From Bowmanella sp. JS7-9 (GTDB lineage: Bacteria > Pseudomonadota > Gammaproteobacteria > Enterobacterales > Alteromonadaceae), in assembly GCF_004329715.1 (NCBI RefSeq), contig NZ_JXSY01000018.1:124001-188000 (forward strand): DNA of 64,000 nt, given 5' to 3'. The notes under the pieces were generated by a model that did no database searches, was not told the DNA's origin, and was given only the letters and a program-made list of their open reading frames with translations. This document shows, piece by piece, positions 62,415 to 64,000 of this stretch. The translations under genes were made by a program, and so were the position numbers. Position 1 is the stretch's first letter, and each line of letters starts with the position of its first letter.

Positions 62415-63641
62415 GTGCAAGTGAGTGTACCTAAGCATATTGTGCCATTGGACAATATTCTCCCCGAAGAACCGTTATTGATGATGGGCGCAGGCCCGGT
62501 TCCGGTACCCGCGCGGGTGGCAGCCGCCAATGCCATTGTGATCAATCACCTTGGCGATACCATGTCGCAGGTTATCGAGCAGGTCAAAGCCATGTCCCGC
62601 TACGTGTTTCAGACCGAAAAAGGCCAAATTTTAGGGGTCGCCGGCCCCGGATCGGCGGCCATGGAAATGGCCGTGGCTAATCTGGTCGTGCCGGGTAGTA
62701 AGGTACTGAGTGTTATTAATGGCTTTTTCAGTGGTCGGTTAGCGGAAATGGCCCAGCGACTGGGTGCCGATGTAACGCGTCTTGAAGTTGCCGAAGGCCA
62801 GGCGGCGCAAGCGGAAGAAGTTGAGCGTTATTTGCGTTTACATCGCCCTCAGGTACTGACCATAGTACAGGGGGAGACATCCAACACCATCTGCAATAAG
62901 CACCTGCAGGCCATTGCCAGAATAGCGCGTGAGTATGACTGTCTGGTGATTGTTGATGCGGTCTGTACCCTTAGCACTATGCCACTGGAAATGGATGCCT
63001 GGGGAATCGATGCGGTGATCACCGGTGGCCAGAAAGGATTATCCTGCATTCCGGGTATATCACTGGTGGCGTTCTCTGAACGGGCGTGGCAACACATTAG
63101 CGCCCGCACCGATACGCTGCGTCACTGGTGCCTGGATGCCAAACTTGCCGATAAATTCTGGTATCAGAAGTCTTATCACTATACGGCGCCGGTTTCCGGG
63201 ATTCTGGCCATTCATGAAGCACTGCGCCTGATATGTATCGAGACGCTGGAAAGCCGGTTTGAACGCCATTTGCGCTGTTCTCTTGCGCTGCAGGCGGGGC
63301 TGGAGTCAATGGGCCTGAAATTATTTGTTGCGCCATCTTCGCGCCTGAATTCCGTAGTGGGCATCGAGGTCCCCAATGGAATTGAGGGCAAACAACTGCT
63401 CAGCTACATGTCCCAGCGCTATCGGGTAGAAATCTCTGGCTCGTTTGGTGCCAATATTGTGCGTATCGGGCAAATGGGCGAGCAGTGCCGCTCGCATAAC
63501 CTTTTCCGTACCTTGCACGCGCTGGGCAGCAGCCTGCGTGCTCTGGGAAGTGACGTGGATGTGCCAGCGGGTGTGGCCGCGCTGGAAGCGACGCTGGATA
63601 AATTCGAATTTCCACCGGCATCGCCCCGGCAAATTGCCTGA
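62415..63641 (+). CDS. Alanine/serine-glyoxylate aminotransferase-family PLP enzyme
   Basis: 408-aa fold-type I aminotransferase of the AGAT/SGAT group (class V). The opening LLMMGAGPVPVPARV, VAGPGSAAMEMAVANL and the PLP lysine in ITGGQKGLSCIPGISL (about residues 195-210) are typical. The likely reaction moves an amino group from alanine or serine to glyoxylate, but substrates differ within the family. The start is GTG with GAGGA upstream. It is co-directional with a DUF1801 gene 7 bases downstream and not obviously related to chemotaxis. Confidence 0.87.
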   Translation: MQVSVPKHIVPLDNILPEEPLLMMGAGPVPVPARVAAANAIVINHLGDTMSQVIEQVKAMSRYVFQTEKGQILGVAGPGSAAMEMAVANLVVPGSKVLSVINGFFSGRLAEMAQRLGADVTRLEVAEGQAAQAEEVERYLRLHRPQVLTIVQGETSNTICNKHLQAIARIAREYDCLVIVDAVCTLSTMPLEMDAWGIDAVITGGQKGLSCIPGISLVAFSERAWQHISARTDTLRHWCLDAKLADKFWYQKSYHYTAPVSGILAIHEALRLICIETLESRFERHLRCSLALQAGLESMGLKLFVAPSSRLNSVVGIEVPNGIEGKQLLSYMSQRYRVEISGSFGANIVRIGQMGEQCRSHNLFRTLHALGSSLRALGSDVDVPAGVAALEATLDKFEFPPASPRQIA

Positions 63642-63648
63642 CCAGCTC

Positions 63649-64000
63649 ATGGACGAAGCGATTGTCAATTACCTGAATAAGCACGCCAACTGGCCGCAGT
63701 TGGCGCTGGCTCATAATCTATTATTGGCGCACGGATTCAGTGCCGCGATAAAATGGAATGCGCCTGTATATATGCTGGATGGTAAAAACCTGGTTGGCCT
63801 TGGCGGTTTTAAACAGCACTGCGCGGTTTGGTTCTTTAACGGCGTGTTACTCAACGATCCACAGAACAGACTGCTCAATGCCCAGGAAGGCAAGACCCAA
63901 ACCTTGCGCCAATGGCGCTTTAGCGCCGGCGATACACTCGATGAAGCGTATCTTGCCGGGTTGCTGGCACAGGTCAAACACGCCCATCAACAAGGTACCG
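63649..64000 (+). CDS. DUF1801 protein, truncated by the window edge
   Basis: The first 117 codons of an open frame that runs off the end. The segment AIKWNAPVYMLDGKNLVGLGG followed by HCAVWFFNGVLLNDPQN is typical of DUF1801 (YdhG/YdeI-like, sometimes labelled iron chaperone). The start is taken as ATG 63649; an in-frame TTG at 63634 overlaps the previous gene. Function is not established. Confidence 0.75.
   Translation, partial: MDEAIVNYLNKHANWPQLALAHNLLLAHGFSAAIKWNAPVYMLDGKNLVGLGGFKQHCAVWFFNGVLLNDPQNRLLNAQEGKTQTLRQWRFSAGDTLDEAYLAGLLAQVKHAHQQGT

Noticed and set aside
1..64000. CRISPR arrays, insertion sequences and prophage genes
   Set aside because: I searched by eye for regularly spaced repeats, transposases, integrases and phage structural genes and saw none.

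Overview
The window is one contiguous stretch of chromosome from a marine-type gammaproteobacterium, most likely Alteromonadales (Alteromonadaceae). The reasons are the order degS-degQ-zapG / zapE-rplM-rpsI-petABC-sspAB, an ArcA nearly identical to the enterobacterial one at its N-terminus, a pyrB without pyrI, and a LacI / sucrose phosphorylase / MFS / TonB-receptor / fructokinase locus of the kind known from that order. This rests on remembered gene order and protein similarity, not on a search. Coding density is high, no gap between genes exceeds 300 bases, and I see no insertion sequence, prophage or CRISPR array.

Layout. 1-3121 (minus): envelope proteases DegS and DegQ, and ZapG. 3287-9357 (plus): ZapE, ribosomal proteins L13/S9, the cytochrome bc1 complex, SspA/SspB. 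9382-10759 (minus): an exported SAM methyltransferase and the RNA cyclic phosphodiesterase ThpR. 10874-16138 (plus): HrpB helicase, PBP1b, and a DUF523 gene starting inside the PBP1b 3' end. 16093-17949 (minus): an unknown TonB-like anchored protein and a class III cyclase. 18219-18602: a small AraC-type regulator. 18599-23137 (minus): hemL, pyrB, hemJ-like and a ClC transporter. 23181-24332: a coiled-coil membrane protein and erpA. 24416-31802: sucrose uptake and phosphorolysis, with two near-identical palindromic operators. 31859-35743: a double substrate-binding protein, a GST and a long PLP enzyme. 35841-37172: pmbA. 37242-39658 (minus): arcA preceded by a histidine-kinase-like gene whose phospho-acceptor His is Gln. 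39745-43998: DUF3293, rsmC, trmB, a hydrolase, mutY, yggX. 44138-44213: tRNA-Phe, followed by a broken partial copy of its 3' end that carries a hairpin-rich insert. 44469-51204: polysaccharide deacetylase, Hpt/HD-GYP protein, plsC, rraB, a periplasmic binding protein, a voltage-gated-type cation channel, and an acyl-CoA ligase. 51418-62305 (plus): a ten-gene chemosensory operon. 62415-64000: an AGAT-like aminotransferase and a truncated DUF1801 gene.

The most distinctive block is the chemosensory operon. It resembles Vibrio cholerae cluster III / Pseudomonas che2 (class F7) and joins a CheA-CheW-CheY-CheR-CheD-CheB core to a STAS protein and a pseudo-receiver/PP2C/HATPase protein, that is, a partner-switching module. 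Its main receptor has three PAS domains in exact 124-residue register, each with a His-Trp pair spaced as I remember for heme-binding Aer2, and ends in a CheR-docking pentapeptide. Other points worth attention are the Gln-for-His kinase beside arcA, a cation channel with a CavAb-like acidic selectivity filter, and the structured scar downstream of tRNA-Phe.
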